This document shows positions 8,557 to 16,827 of a stretch of 64,000 nt of DNA, piece after piece. How positions within the stretch are numbered: position 1 is the stretch's first letter; each line of letters opens with the position of its first letter. The DNA is from an uncultured Alphaproteobacteria bacterium (GTDB lineage Bacteria; Pseudomonadota; Alphaproteobacteria; Micavibrionales; CSBR16-224): the NCBI GenBank assembly GCA_950054485.1, contig CATLPD010000002.1:312644-376643 (forward strand), in the 5' to 3' direction. A model generated the notes under the pieces. The model was not told the origin of the DNA and did no database searches. It saw nothing but the letters and a program-made list of their open reading frames with translations. Position numbers and translations under genes: made by a program.

Positions 8557-9546
8557 TTACCGGCTGTTTTGACGCTGAATTTGACGCCATTTGGCAACAT
8601 TATTGTTATGTTCCTCAAGCGTCTTACCAAAAGCGTGACCACCTGATCCGTCTGCGACAAAATACAGATAATCGTGTTTCGCGGGATTCATAGCCGCTTC
8701 AAGGCTGGCTTTACCCGGGTTTGCGATTGGTCCCGGCGGCAGCCCCGCATTCAGGTAGGTATTATATGGATGATCCCTTTTCAGATCTTTTGTGTAAAGC
8801 GGTCGATCCAGCTTGCTTTTACCTTCTGTAATCGCATAAATGACCGTCGGGTCTGTCTGAAGCGGCATTCCAATACGAAGGCGGTTTGCAAAGACACCGG
8901 CAACTTCGCCGCGTTCTGACGCTACGCCCGTTTCTTTTTCAATGATAGAGGCCAGAATAACGGCCTCCTCCTTGGTTTCGTATGGCAAATCAGCCGCGCG
9001 GTTCTCCCATAGGCTATCAACCAAAGCCGTCATGTCGTCTTGCATGCGCTCTAAAAGATCCTGACGCGTATGATAACGGCTATAGGCAAAGCTTTCAGGC
9101 AATACAGTGCCCTCAGCTGGAATTTCTGTGATCTCATCTCCAGAAACAGCCTCGATTTCATTTAAGATATTTACAATTTCAAGACTGGTTAGGCCCTCGG
9201 GGATCGTGACCTGACGTTGCACAGTATCGCCTTCGGCCATTTTATTCATGATATCGCCGGCGCTTAAGCCTGTTGTGATCAGGTATTCACCGGCTTTTAA
9301 AGTCATGGGCCTGGTTTGAATGCGTGTTACCAATGGAAAGATATAAGCGGCCTGATTATTAATCACGCCTTCTTCTCTTAATTGCGCTGCTATATTGGTG
9401 ACAGAACTGCCGGGCATAATCATTACATATTGATCGGATGTATGCGGCCCCGCCTTTTTAAACTGCATCGACCCATAGGCCACAACTACCCCTACAAGAA
9501 TAAGAGCCGTCAAACCCAGAGCAAATATCCAGCCGAAAAACCTCAT
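8557..9546 (-). CDS. mltG: Endolytic murein transglycosylase MltG
   Basis: Inner-membrane lytic transglycosylase that cuts nascent glycan strands. Residues 1-25 form a single membrane anchor. The YceG domain fills the rest, with the catalytic Glu in ASIIEKET and the following block LQTDPTVIYAI. The ATG at 9546 is preceded by GAAGTG; a GTG 12 bases upstream at 9558 would overlap the end of fabF and is the alternative. The linkage fabF-mltG is widely conserved, and the start codon region abuts the fabF stop, so the two are probably cotranscribed. The length (329 aa) is normal for the family. Confidence 0.94.
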   Translation of the reverse strand: MRFFGWIFALGLTALILVGVVVAYGSMQFKKAGPHTSDQYVMIMPGSSVTNIAAQLREEGVINNQAAYIFPLVTRIQTRPMTLKAGEYLITTGLSAGDIMNKMAEGDTVQRQVTIPEGLTSLEIVNILNEIEAVSGDEITEIPAEGTVLPESFAYSRYHTRQDLLERMQDDMTALVDSLWENRAADLPYETKEEAVILASIIEKETGVASERGEVAGVFANRLRIGMPLQTDPTVIYAITEGKSKLDRPLYTKDLKRDHPYNTYLNAGLPPGPIANPGKASLEAAMNPAKHDYLYFVADGSGGHAFGKTLEEHNNNVAKWRQIQRQNSR

Positions 9547-9547
9547 A

Positions 9548-10813
9548 TTACACTTCACGCATGATTAAGGTAGCGTTTGTTCCACCAAAACCGAATGAAT
9601 TTGACAGGGCAACTTTGACATCACGCTTTTTGGCTTTGTGCGGCACCAGATCAAGACCATCCGCTTCAGGTGTCGGATTTTCAAGGTTCAAAGTTGGTGG
9701 CACGACATCGTCATTGATCGCTTTAATGCTGAAGATCGCCTCGGCAGCGCCCGCAGCACCCAGCAAATGACCAATTGAAGATTTGGTCGATGAAATGCTG
9801 ATATCTCCGACATCACTGCCAAACAGGCGCTTAATCGCTTTCAGTTCAGCAACATCACCCGCAGGTGTTGATGTACCGTGTGTGTTGATATATTGAACGT
9901 CACCTGATTTGAGACCTGCACGTTTCATCGCCATTTCCATGGCACGGAAACCACCATTGCCGTCTTCGGCCGGTGACGTAATATGATAGGCATCACCCGA
10001 CAGACCGTAACCAATGACTTCGGCATAAATTTTGGCGCCGCGAGCTTTTGCATGTTCATACTCTTCCAGAACCAGCATCGCTGACCCCTCGCCCATAACA
10101 AAGCCGTCACGGCCTTCATCAAATGGTCTTGATGCTTTCGTCGGCTGGTCATTATATTGGGTCGAAAGCGCTTTACATGCTGCAAAGCCTGCCATTCCCA
10201 ATCGTTCAATCGTTGCCTCGGCTCCGCCTGCAACCATTACATCTGCATCATCCAGCGCAATCATACGTGCGGCATCACCGATTGCATGCGTACCTGTAGC
10301 ACAGGCTGTCACAATCGCGTGATTCGGCCCTTTAAAGCCGTATTTGATCGAAATCTGACCTGATACCAAGTTAATCAAAGCGCCTGCAATAAAGAACGGC
10401 GATACGCGGCGCGGGCCTTTTTCGGCCAGAATACCAGCTGTTTCGTGAATACTGCGTAAGCCGCCAATGCCTGAGCCGACCAAAACGCCGGTGCGGAACT
10501 GGTCTTCATCGCTTTCCGGCTTCCAGCCGCTGTCCTCGATGGCTTCTTGAACGGCTGCTACACCAAAGTGAATAAATGTATCCATCTTCTTTTGTTCTTT
10601 ATGTTCGATGTAACGATTAACGTTAAAAAGATGTGGCTCGTCGCCCTCTGTGCGCGGGACTTCAGCAGCAATATGGCACGGCAAATCAGATGCATCATAA
10701 TGGGTGATTTTCCCGATACCACTGTCGCCATTCAAAAGACGTTTCCAGTTGTGGTCAACACCCACACCAAGCGGTGACACCAATCCCATACCAGTTACAA
10801 CAACACGACGCAT
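9548..10813 (-). CDS. fabF: 3-oxoacyl-ACP synthase II
   Basis: Condensing enzyme of fatty-acid elongation. The start at 10813 (MRRVVVTGMGLVSPLG) has GGAGTG upstream and matches the family; the longer frame adds 25 unrelated residues. The catalytic triad is visible: the Cys in VTACATGTHAIG, His in NTHGTSTPAGD and His in SSIGHLLGAAGA. The length (421 aa) is standard. It follows acpP, but a strong hairpin lies between them and probably reduces read-through. It is translationally adjacent to mltG. Confidence 0.97.
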   Translation of the reverse strand: MRRVVVTGMGLVSPLGVGVDHNWKRLLNGDSGIGKITHYDASDLPCHIAAEVPRTEGDEPHLFNVNRYIEHKEQKKMDTFIHFGVAAVQEAIEDSGWKPESDEDQFRTGVLVGSGIGGLRSIHETAGILAEKGPRRVSPFFIAGALINLVSGQISIKYGFKGPNHAIVTACATGTHAIGDAARMIALDDADVMVAGGAEATIERLGMAGFAACKALSTQYNDQPTKASRPFDEGRDGFVMGEGSAMLVLEEYEHAKARGAKIYAEVIGYGLSGDAYHITSPAEDGNGGFRAMEMAMKRAGLKSGDVQYINTHGTSTPAGDVAELKAIKRLFGSDVGDISISSTKSSIGHLLGAAGAAEAIFSIKAINDDVVPPTLNLENPTPEADGLDLVPHKAKKRDVKVALSNSFGFGGTNATLIMREV

Positions 10814-10870
10814 ATTTTCACTCCAGTTTATTATTATGAGAGGTATTTTAAGAGATTTTAATGGCTTTGC

Positions 10871-10902
10871 AAAAAGAAATCGGCCCACAAAGAGGCCGAT
10901 TT
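10871..10902 (-). terminator. Intrinsic terminator/attenuator between acpP and fabF
   Basis: AAATCGGCC (10877-10885) pairs with GGCCGATTT (10894-10902) around an 8-base loop. Read on the minus strand it is followed by CTTTTT. It lies inside the acpP-fabF operon, so it is likely to end most acpP transcripts while letting some continue. Confidence 0.8.
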
Positions 10903-10925
10903 TCTAAAAACCTAAAAGAATCTGC

Positions 10926-11168
10926 TTATGCAGCTTCTGCATTTTTCTCGATATAGCTGCACGCCATACCAACGGTTGTGATGTTTTCAACCTGATCGTC
11001 TGGAATCTCAACGCCGAACTCTTCTTCAAACGCCATTACCAATTCAACGATATCAAGGCTATCTGCGCCCAGATCTTCGATAAAGCTAGCTTCCGGTGTT
11101 ACTTTTGATTCATCAACACCCAAGTGCTCGACAACGATTTTGTTTACTCTGCTTTGTACATCACTCAT
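10926..11168 (-). CDS. acpP: Acyl carrier protein
   Basis: Carries growing acyl chains on a 4'-phosphopantetheine group. The 80-aa acidic protein has the modification site Ser in [12 protein letters not shown] and the typical [11 protein letters not shown] segment. Its promoter is directly upstream, and a terminator-like hairpin follows before fabF, consistent with the high dose of ACP needed relative to the condensing enzyme. The tail NAEAA is slightly longer than in many homologues. Confidence 0.98.
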   Translation of the reverse strand: MSDVQSRVNKIVVEHLGVDESKVTPEASFIEDLGADSLDIVELVMAFEEEFGVEIPDDQVENITTVGMACSYIEKNAEAA

Positions 11169-11215
11169 AGTTCTAACCCCTTTTTTAGGTTGTTTCTGTA
11201 GTTAAAAGTAGACAT

Positions 11216-11243
11216 TGGATAGCATAGATCAAAAAGAATGCAA
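11216..11243 (-). promoter_or_regulatory. acpP promoter
   Basis: Minus strand: TTGCAT (11243-11238), 16-base spacer, TATCCA (11221-11216); predicted start near 11209, leader about 40 nt. It sits just downstream of the ORFan at 11256, so acpP need not depend on transcription from fabG. Confidence 0.55.
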
Positions 11244-11255
11244 AGCTTTTTTGGA

Positions 11256-11903
11256 TTATGGTTTTAATGGCCGCCAGTTAACCACACGCTTTTTTGTAGA
11301 GCGATAATCAGTAAGCTTATCACCGATTGCACCATAAAGCTTAAATGCAAGGACTGAATTCCATTCATCCCCGCATAACTCATACTTCGCTTTCTGATAG
11401 GTTGTCTGTAACAACTCCTTTAACTGTTCTTCAGAAAAATTACCGAGAAAGTCTTCTAGAACTTCAGTTGCCATTTCACCGGCATCTCTATTTTTACATC
11501 GCTCCGGTTCATATTGACGAAGAATATCTATATAATCGACAATATGTTCAAACTGAAAAATCTGAATTAATGGCCTTTCAAGACCGCTTTCACGCAAAGC
11601 ATCATATACGTCTTTGGATATGCGTGGAGTATATTTTGTATGGTCATCGCTTGACCAGATCGTCTTGAAATCTTCTACGGGATGATCATCGTGAAAAGAT
11701 AAAGTACCTTTTTCTTCATTGATATATATCGGAGTAAGAGGATTTGTATCCATCGGGTTTAGAAAAACCTTGCCTTGTTGTAATAATTGCTCGCAATGAT
11801 CCAGATACAAACGTAACGCATCAACCATGCCTTTTGATGGATGATTTAGACCACCAAAAATTTTTGAAGCCAGTTTTTCTTCTATTGTTCTTTTTTTTCC
11901 CAT
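11256..11903 (-). CDS. Hypothetical protein, second member of a tandem paralogous pair
   Basis: A 215-aa protein of no family I recognise. The ATG overlaps the region of the upstream gene's stop (1-base gap), with AAAGG inside that gene as ribosome-binding site, so translation is likely coupled. It is a clear relative of the upstream product: YLDHCEQLLQQGKVF versus YLDYCERWLAAGKTF near residues 30-45, YDALRESGL versus YNALRERGL in the middle, YEPERCKNRD versus YEPETVKTRT, and a shared end NWRPLKP/TWQPLKV. It has no signal peptide or membrane segment, so it is probably cytoplasmic. It lies between fabG and acpP, where most relatives have no such genes. Confidence 0.75.
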   Translation of the reverse strand: MGKKRTIEEKLASKIFGGLNHPSKGMVDALRLYLDHCEQLLQQGKVFLNPMDTNPLTPIYINEEKGTLSFHDDHPVEDFKTIWSSDDHTKYTPRISKDVYDALRESGLERPLIQIFQFEHIVDYIDILRQYEPERCKNRDAGEMATEVLEDFLGNFSEEQLKELLQTTYQKAKYELCGDEWNSVLAFKLYGAIGDKLTDYRSTKKRVVNWRPLKP

Positions 11904-11904
11904 A

Positions 11905-12615
11905 TCAGACCTTTAACGGCTGCCAGGTTTTAACGGATTTAATATTCTGTCTTTGTGTCTGAATAAGCTCTTCAACTTCAGTACATAAAAAATATGTCAC
12001 CCAATCGTGCTCATTGAAAAAATTCTCTTCGTTGTGATCTGCATTGAAAATATACGGATTTCTACCCCGTGTATTTCTACACAGTTCTTCCAATTCCTGA
12101 TCTGTTTTTATTTGAGCCAGATTGTTAGCAATAAAACATGCCAACGATTTATGTGTCCGAGTTTTAACTGTTTCAGGTTCATAGACCTTGTAAAGCCTCA
12201 TAGAACTTGAAAAATCATCAATATCAAAAATGGCTTCCAAGTTTTTCTTTAACCCACGCTCGCGCAAGGCATTATATATTTCAGGGCAAATCGGCGGGTG
12301 CCATTCATCCGGTAAATCTGGAGACATAACCTGACAGCCATGCTCACTATATCTTGTTAAATAAAACGGAATGTAACCAGGATCAGTGCATGGGACTACG
12401 TTCAAACGTTCGTTATTATTGACGTCTGCAAATTTACCCAAGTTTATACCAAATTTAGTCCAGCGGCTGTCAACTTTGAATGTTTTGCCCGCGGCCAGCC
12501 AACGCTCGCAATAATCGAGATAGACGCTTATAGCCTCTATGCATTCAGAATCTACTTTGAATAAAGCACTGGAGAATTTTTTAGCTAATCTTTCCTCTGG
12601 TGTTTTGACAAACAT
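11905..12615 (-). CDS. Hypothetical protein, first member of a tandem paralogous pair
   Basis: A 236-aa protein without recognisable domain. The start at 12615 (MFVKTPEERLAKKF) is favoured over an ATG at 12654 because a near-perfect promoter (12645-12673) would place the transcription start downstream of 12654, and because AGGG precedes 12615. It is paralogous to the next gene (see there), with an extra segment of about 30 residues in the first half. It is soluble, with mixed charge. The strong private promoter indicates that the pair is an independent two-gene unit placed inside the fab cluster. Confidence 0.72.
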   Translation of the reverse strand: MFVKTPEERLAKKFSSALFKVDSECIEAISVYLDYCERWLAAGKTFKVDSRWTKFGINLGKFADVNNNERLNVVPCTDPGYIPFYLTRYSEHGCQVMSPDLPDEWHPPICPEIYNALRERGLKKNLEAIFDIDDFSSSMRLYKVYEPETVKTRTHKSLACFIANNLAQIKTDQELEELCRNTRGRNPYIFNADHNEENFFNEHDWVTYFLCTEVEELIQTQRQNIKSVKTWQPLKV

Positions 12616-12644
12616 AGGCTTATTCCCTGAATTAATACTCAGAA

Positions 12645-12673
12645 AATATACCATTATTGTTTGGTTATGTCAA
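12645..12673 (-). promoter_or_regulatory. Strong promoter of the paralogous ORFan pair
   Basis: Minus strand: perfect TTGACA (12673-12668), 17-base spacer, TATATT (12650-12645); predicted start near 12638. It overlaps a spurious upstream start codon and therefore decides the start of the first ORFan. Confidence 0.8.
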
Positions 12674-12686
12674 ATAAATTGACCCT

Positions 12687-13424
12687 TTAGATCATCGCCA
12701 TTCCGCCGTTAACATGCAAGGTCTGGCCTGTCATGTAGCTGGCTTCTTCTGATGCCAGATAAGATACGGCAGCCGCAATATCTTCAGGTGTCCCCATAGC
12801 GCCAGCAGGTATGTTCGCAATCAGCTTTTCATGCTGTGCATCACCCAATTCATCCGTCATAGCTGTTTTGATAAAGCCCGGCGCAACACAGTTAATTGTG
12901 ATACCACGGTTTGCGATTTCGGCGGCCATCGATTTTGACATCCCGATCATACCCGCCTTTGATGCGCAATAGTTCGCTTGCCCTGGATTACCCGTTACAC
13001 CGACAATTGAGGTGATATTGATAATACGGCCCCAACGACGCTTCATCATGCCGCGCATAACAGCGCGTGACAGACGAAATGCCGACGTCAGATTTACATC
13101 AAGAACAGCCTGCCAGTCTTCATCTTTCATACGCATTGTCAAACCGTCACGTGTCAAACCTGCGTTATTCACCAGAATATCGATCTGGCCCATTTTTTCT
13201 TCGGCTTCTTTTATCACCGCATCAGCCTTATCGGCATCATCCAATGCCCCAACGACAACATGTGCGCGATCGCCCAATTCTTTCTGAAGAGATTCTAGCG
13301 CCTCTTTCTTGCGGCCATTTAATGCCACGGTTGCGCCCTGATCATAAAGAAACTTTGCAATGGCCCCGCCAATACCACCAGACGCGCCTGTAACCAAAGC
13401 TGTTTTACCCTTTAAATCAAACAT
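12687..13424 (-). CDS. fabG: 3-oxoacyl-ACP reductase
   Basis: NADPH-dependent short-chain dehydrogenase of the elongation cycle. The start at 13424 (MFDLKGKTALVTGAS) has AAGGAG at ideal spacing; upstream in-frame codons only extend into the promoter. Cofactor motif TGASGGIGG is at residues 13-21, NNAG follows near residue 88, and the catalytic Ser-Tyr-Lys sits in NITS and YCASKAG. The C terminus MTGQTLHVNGGMAMI is typical. The length (245 aa) is standard. The next genes on the strand are ORFans, not acpP as in the usual cluster. Confidence 0.97.
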   Translation of the reverse strand: MFDLKGKTALVTGASGGIGGAIAKFLYDQGATVALNGRKKEALESLQKELGDRAHVVVGALDDADKADAVIKEAEEKMGQIDILVNNAGLTRDGLTMRMKDEDWQAVLDVNLTSAFRLSRAVMRGMMKRRWGRIINITSIVGVTGNPGQANYCASKAGMIGMSKSMAAEIANRGITINCVAPGFIKTAMTDELGDAQHEKLIANIPAGAMGTPEDIAAAVSYLASEEASYMTGQTLHVNGGMAMI

Positions 13425-13454
13425 CGAATTCTCCTTACTTTTCATTTTGCTAAC

Positions 13455-13482
13455 ACGATAAAGATATTTTTTAGCACTGCAA
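13455..13482 (-). promoter_or_regulatory. Candidate fabG promoter
   Basis: Minus strand: TTGCAG (13482-13477), 16-base spacer, TATCGT (13460-13455). It lies back to back with the promoter of the plus-strand ORFan; predicted leader about 24 nt. Confidence 0.45.
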
Positions 13483-13495
13483 ATGAAAAAATCTT

Positions 13496-13532
13496 TTGAC
13501 AAACGCCGAAAATTAGCGATAATTTTATTATC
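13496..13532 (+). promoter_or_regulatory. Strong promoter with overlapping palindrome
   Basis: TTGACA (13496-13501), 16-base spacer, GATAAT (13518-13523). The -10 is the left arm of a perfect inverted repeat, GATAAT-TTT-ATTATC (13518-13532), which could be a repressor site or chance AT symmetry. Confidence 0.7.
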
Positions 13533-13583
13533 AAGAACATAAAAAACTTGTTACATAATAACCAAGTGAAAGGTTTCAGGGAA

Positions 13584-14117
13584 ATGAAAGCTGAGAAAAA
13601 AACAGATCCGGTAGAGAAAAACAGCAACGTTTTGGACGTATTTACAAACAATGCCGGTGGGCCGCCAAAAACGCCACCAACGGGGGCTCCAAAACAACGT
13701 GTAATTACACAAGCCGAGCTGCAACAGCTTTTAGCAAATCAACAGGCTTTCGAGGCCGCTGCTGCGCGTAAAAATGTTAAACCGGCTGTTGAGTTTTCAC
13801 GTATCGAAGATCAAATTCTTGTGCGTAAAGAAGTTACAGCGGATCAAGAGATCGAGACAAAATTCGATTTCTATACACAGCTTGTATCAAAGAAAACAAC
13901 GCTTTTCATCAACGGAACACCTCAGATTCAGTTGCACCCTGATATTCCGTTTTCAAAATATACGGTACCACACGTGATCGAACGTATTCGTAAGGATCTG
14001 ATTGATATGGGTGGTAAGCCGAATGCATTGAAAAAGACAAAAGCCGAGTTCGACTCTGAAAAAGAGGCAGGACAAAAAGGCTCAGCCGGTTACAAATTCG
14101 GACAGCCAGGCAAATAA
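13584..14117 (+). CDS. Hypothetical protein between fabG and fabD
   Basis: A 177-aa protein; start at ATG 13584 with GGGAA close upstream and AAAGG slightly further, in preference to a TTG at 13548. The N-terminal 50 residues are Lys/Pro/Thr-rich and probably disordered (GGPPKTPPTGAPKQR). A Gln/Ala-rich helical stretch (QAELQQLLANQQAFEAAAARK) follows, then a more globular part with VEFSRIEDQILVRKEV and a basic C terminus. No signal peptide or membrane segment. I do not recognise the family. It is encoded against the fab cluster and has a near-consensus promoter, so it splits fabD from fabG. Confidence 0.72.
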   Translation: MKAEKKTDPVEKNSNVLDVFTNNAGGPPKTPPTGAPKQRVITQAELQQLLANQQAFEAAAARKNVKPAVEFSRIEDQILVRKEVTADQEIETKFDFYTQLVSKKTTLFINGTPQIQLHPDIPFSKYTVPHVIERIRKDLIDMGGKPNALKKTKAEFDSEKEAGQKGSAGYKFGQPGK

Positions 14118-14134
14118 TTCAAAAATTTAAGGCC

Positions 14135-15079
14135 TTAGCCTTTTAAGAAGTTTTCTATATCTTCAGGATTTTGGACCGCGACTGATTGCAGATCGCGGTC
14201 TATTCTTCTTGTCAGCCCTGACAGCACTTTGCCTGCGCCAAGTTCAACCAATTGCTCGACACCTTGCTCTTTCATGTACAAAACAGATTCGCGCCAACGC
14301 ACCATTCCGGTGACTTGTTCAACCAGTAATTGCTTTATTTCTGCTGCATCAAGAACCTGATCAGCCGTAACGTTGGCAACAATCGGCACCAGCGGTGTTG
14401 ATACATCGACATCTTCCAAAGCTGATCGCATGGCATCTGCGGCCGGCGCCATCAAAGCACAATGGAATGGTGCACTAACAGGTAACATGACTGATTTGCG
14501 TGCCCCGCGTTCCGTCGCCAAAGTAACAGCAGCCTCGACCGCGCCTTTATGCCCACTGATCACGACTTGACCAACCGAATTATCATTCGCGACCGCACAT
14601 GTTTCGGCCCCGTCAGCCTGATCTGCAATTGCCACGACATCCATATAGTCCATGCCCAAAATGGCGGCCATTGCCCCCACACCAACGGGTACAGCCTTTT
14701 GCATCGCTGTGCCGCGAATTTTCAAAAGGCGCGCTGTATCTGCCAACTTCAGCGCTTTCATGGCTGTCAACGCAGAATATTCACCCAGCGAATGCCCCGC
14801 CGCCATCAAAATACTGTCGTCACCCGCAAAATCAACGCCGCCGTCTTTCTCGAGTACGCGGGCAACCGCCACGCTAACTGCCATCAAGGCAGGCTGTGTA
14901 TTTTCTGTCAGGTTCAAATCATTCTCATCGCCTGAAAACATCAACCCTGACAGGTTTTGTGACAGTGCATCATCGACTTCTTGGAAAACATCCTTGGCAA
15001 CAGTAAAATTATCATACAGGTCTTTGCCCATACCGATGAACTGACTGCCCTGCCCTGGAAATACGAATGCTTTTTTCAT
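14135..15079 (-). CDS. fabD: Malonyl-CoA:ACP transacylase
   Basis: Loads malonyl groups on ACP for fatty-acid synthesis. 314 aa, starting MKKAFVFPGQGSQFIGMG with TTAGGAG upstream. The nucleophile is Ser in GHSLGEYSAL, and the conserved His is in SAPFHCALM near residue 205. It is the first gene of the fab cluster on this strand, but a divergent ORFan separates it from fabG. Its promoter is interleaved with that of the divergent glucosidase gene. Confidence 0.97.
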   Translation of the reverse strand: MKKAFVFPGQGSQFIGMGKDLYDNFTVAKDVFQEVDDALSQNLSGLMFSGDENDLNLTENTQPALMAVSVAVARVLEKDGGVDFAGDDSILMAAGHSLGEYSALTAMKALKLADTARLLKIRGTAMQKAVPVGVGAMAAILGMDYMDVVAIADQADGAETCAVANDNSVGQVVISGHKGAVEAAVTLATERGARKSVMLPVSAPFHCALMAPAADAMRSALEDVDVSTPLVPIVANVTADQVLDAAEIKQLLVEQVTGMVRWRESVLYMKEQGVEQLVELGAGKVLSGLTRRIDRDLQSVAVQNPEDIENFLKG

Positions 15080-15108
15080 GAGTGCTCCTAATTTTCTAAT
15101 TCCTGTAA

Positions 15109-15137
15109 AGTCTAATTGACGACTCGCTGTGAATCAA
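15109..15137 (-). promoter_or_regulatory. fabD promoter
   Basis: Minus strand: TTGATT (15137-15132), 17-base spacer, TAGACT (15114-15109); predicted start near 15102. It shares bases with the divergent promoter at 15116-15143. Confidence 0.5.
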
Positions 15138-15143
15138 TATCCT
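15116..15143 (+). promoter_or_regulatory. Promoter for a leaderless glucosidase mRNA
   Basis: TTGACG (15116-15121), 16-base spacer, TATCCT (15138-15143). The -10 ends six bases before ATG 15150, so transcription should start at the A of the ATG. Confidence 0.6.
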
Positions 15144-15149
15144 ATTCAT

Positions 15150-16796
15150 ATGAGCGATAACAACAAAAAAACACCTTGGTGGAAAGGTGCGGTCATCTAT
15201 CAGATATATCCGCGCAGTTTCCTTGATACAAATAACGACGGCATTGGTGATTTGCCAGGCATTATCAGTAAACTTGATTACGTTGCTGACCTTGGCGTTG
15301 ATGGTATTTGGTTATCGCCCTTTTTCACATCCCCGATGAATGATTACGGATATGATGTTTCAAATTACACTGATGTAGACCCCATTTTCGGAACTTTAAA
15401 AGACTTTGATAACCTGTTGCATAAAACGCATAAATTGGGTTTAAAAGTTATTATCGATCAGGTTTACAGCCATACATCAGATCAGCACCCATGGTTTAAG
15501 GAAAGTCGAAGGGACAAGGACAATCCGAAAGCAGACTGGTACGTCTGGCATAATTCGCGTGAGGACGGCAGTAAACCGAATAACTGGCTGGCAGAATTTG
15601 GCGGATCGGCTTGGACATTCGATATTCGTCGCGGTCAGTATTACAAACATAACTTTCAAAAATCGATGCCGGATCTGAACCTTTATAATCCCGAAGTCCG
15701 CACGGCTATTTCCGATGTGATGCGCTTTTGGCTAGATCGCGGCGTTGACGGTTTCCGTCTGGATGTCGCCAATATGTATTTATATGACCGCGAATTCCGT
15801 GACAACCCGCCAAAAACGCAAGGCTATACCCGTTTTGGGTCAGAACTGGGTAAAGCAGGTTTTTTCTATCCCTATGACATGCAATATCACGTTTATAACA
15901 AATGTCGTCCCGAAAATATTGATGTTATTAAACAGCTTCGCGCTGTATGTGATGAATATGATGATCGTATGCTGGTTGGCGAAATGTTCAGTGATGACAG
16001 CGTGGTACGCGCGGCTGAATATACGAAAGACGAAAGTTTGCTGCATACGGCCTATAATTTCCAATTATCCGAACCTGAATATTCGGCTGCGAAAATTCGC
16101 AATGTAGTTGAACATTTTATCCTTAGCTCGCCCACCAGTTGGCCATCCTGGGCCTTTACGAACCATGACTGGTCGCGTGTTTCATCACGTTGGGCTGTTG
16201 ATGGAAAAACCAGCCCGGAACAATCCAAAATGCTTTATGCATTGCTGTGCAGCCTAAAGGGTACAATTTTCGTATATCAGGGCGAAGAACTGGGGCTGGA
16301 AAACGCCGAATTGGCAGAAGATGACATTCGTGATCCTTTAGGCAAGATCCTTTACCCCGAATATGTCGGCCGCGATGGCAGTAGAACCCCTATTCCTTGG
16401 CAATCAGGCGAAGATAACGCAGGGTTCTCAGACGTGACGCCATGGCTGCCAATCTTTGAAAAGCACATCGCAAAGTCAATTGATGTGCAGGAAAAGGACA
16501 AAGATTCTGTTTTAAATTTTGTGCGCAACTTTTTGAAATGGCGAAAAACTGTCCCTGATCTAATTACTGAACGCATACATTTTCACAGTACACACGAACC
16601 CGTTTTAATTTTCACACGTGGTGATAACCTGATCTGTTTTTTTAATCTGGGCACGGATGAAGTTTTACTACCAGTGCCTTTCGGTGACTGGCAACCCGTC
16701 GAGGGACATGGTTTCAAATATCAGCTGGAAGACGCCTCCTTGAAACTTCCCGGTTTTAATGCCGCATTTTTTGTACAAAACCCTGAAATAGTTTGA
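15150..16796 (+). CDS. GH13 family alpha-glucosidase
   Basis: Predicted to hydrolyse alpha-1,4 or alpha-1,6 glucosidic bonds of short oligosaccharides in the cytoplasm (no signal peptide). The ATG at 15150 has no ribosome-binding site but fits a leaderless start; GTG 15129 would lie upstream of the predicted transcription start. The TIM barrel begins WWKGAVIYQIYPRSF. The three catalytic carboxylates are visible: Asp in DGFRLDVAN, Glu in LVGEMF and Asp in FTNHDWSR. The insertion with HNSREDGSKPNNW and the sequence around YGYDVSNY fit the oligo-1,6-glucosidase/alpha-glucosidase subfamilies. The length (548 aa) is usual. Neighbours give no sugar operon or transporter, so the substrate is open. 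Confidence 0.92.
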   Translation: MSDNNKKTPWWKGAVIYQIYPRSFLDTNNDGIGDLPGIISKLDYVADLGVDGIWLSPFFTSPMNDYGYDVSNYTDVDPIFGTLKDFDNLLHKTHKLGLKVIIDQVYSHTSDQHPWFKESRRDKDNPKADWYVWHNSREDGSKPNNWLAEFGGSAWTFDIRRGQYYKHNFQKSMPDLNLYNPEVRTAISDVMRFWLDRGVDGFRLDVANMYLYDREFRDNPPKTQGYTRFGSELGKAGFFYPYDMQYHVYNKCRPENIDVIKQLRAVCDEYDDRMLVGEMFSDDSVVRAAEYTKDESLLHTAYNFQLSEPEYSAAKIRNVVEHFILSSPTSWPSWAFTNHDWSRVSSRWAVDGKTSPEQSKMLYALLCSLKGTIFVYQGEELGLENAELAEDDIRDPLGKILYPEYVGRDGSRTPIPWQSGEDNAGFSDVTPWLPIFEKHIAKSIDVQEKDKDSVLNFVRNFLKWRKTVPDLITERIHFHSTHEPVLIFTRGDNLICFFNLGTDEVLLPVPFGDWQPVEGHGFKYQLEDASLKLPGFNAAFFVQNPEIV

Positions 16797-16821
16797 CATA
16801 ATATTTTGCCTGTGATAGATT
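16793..16821 (+). promoter_or_regulatory. Promoter for a leaderless metalloprotease-like mRNA
   Basis: TTGACA (16793-16798), 17-base spacer, TAGATT (16816-16821). The -10 ends six bases before ATG 16828. It overlaps the stop region of the glucosidase gene. Confidence 0.6.
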
Positions 16822-16827
16822 TCTTGC

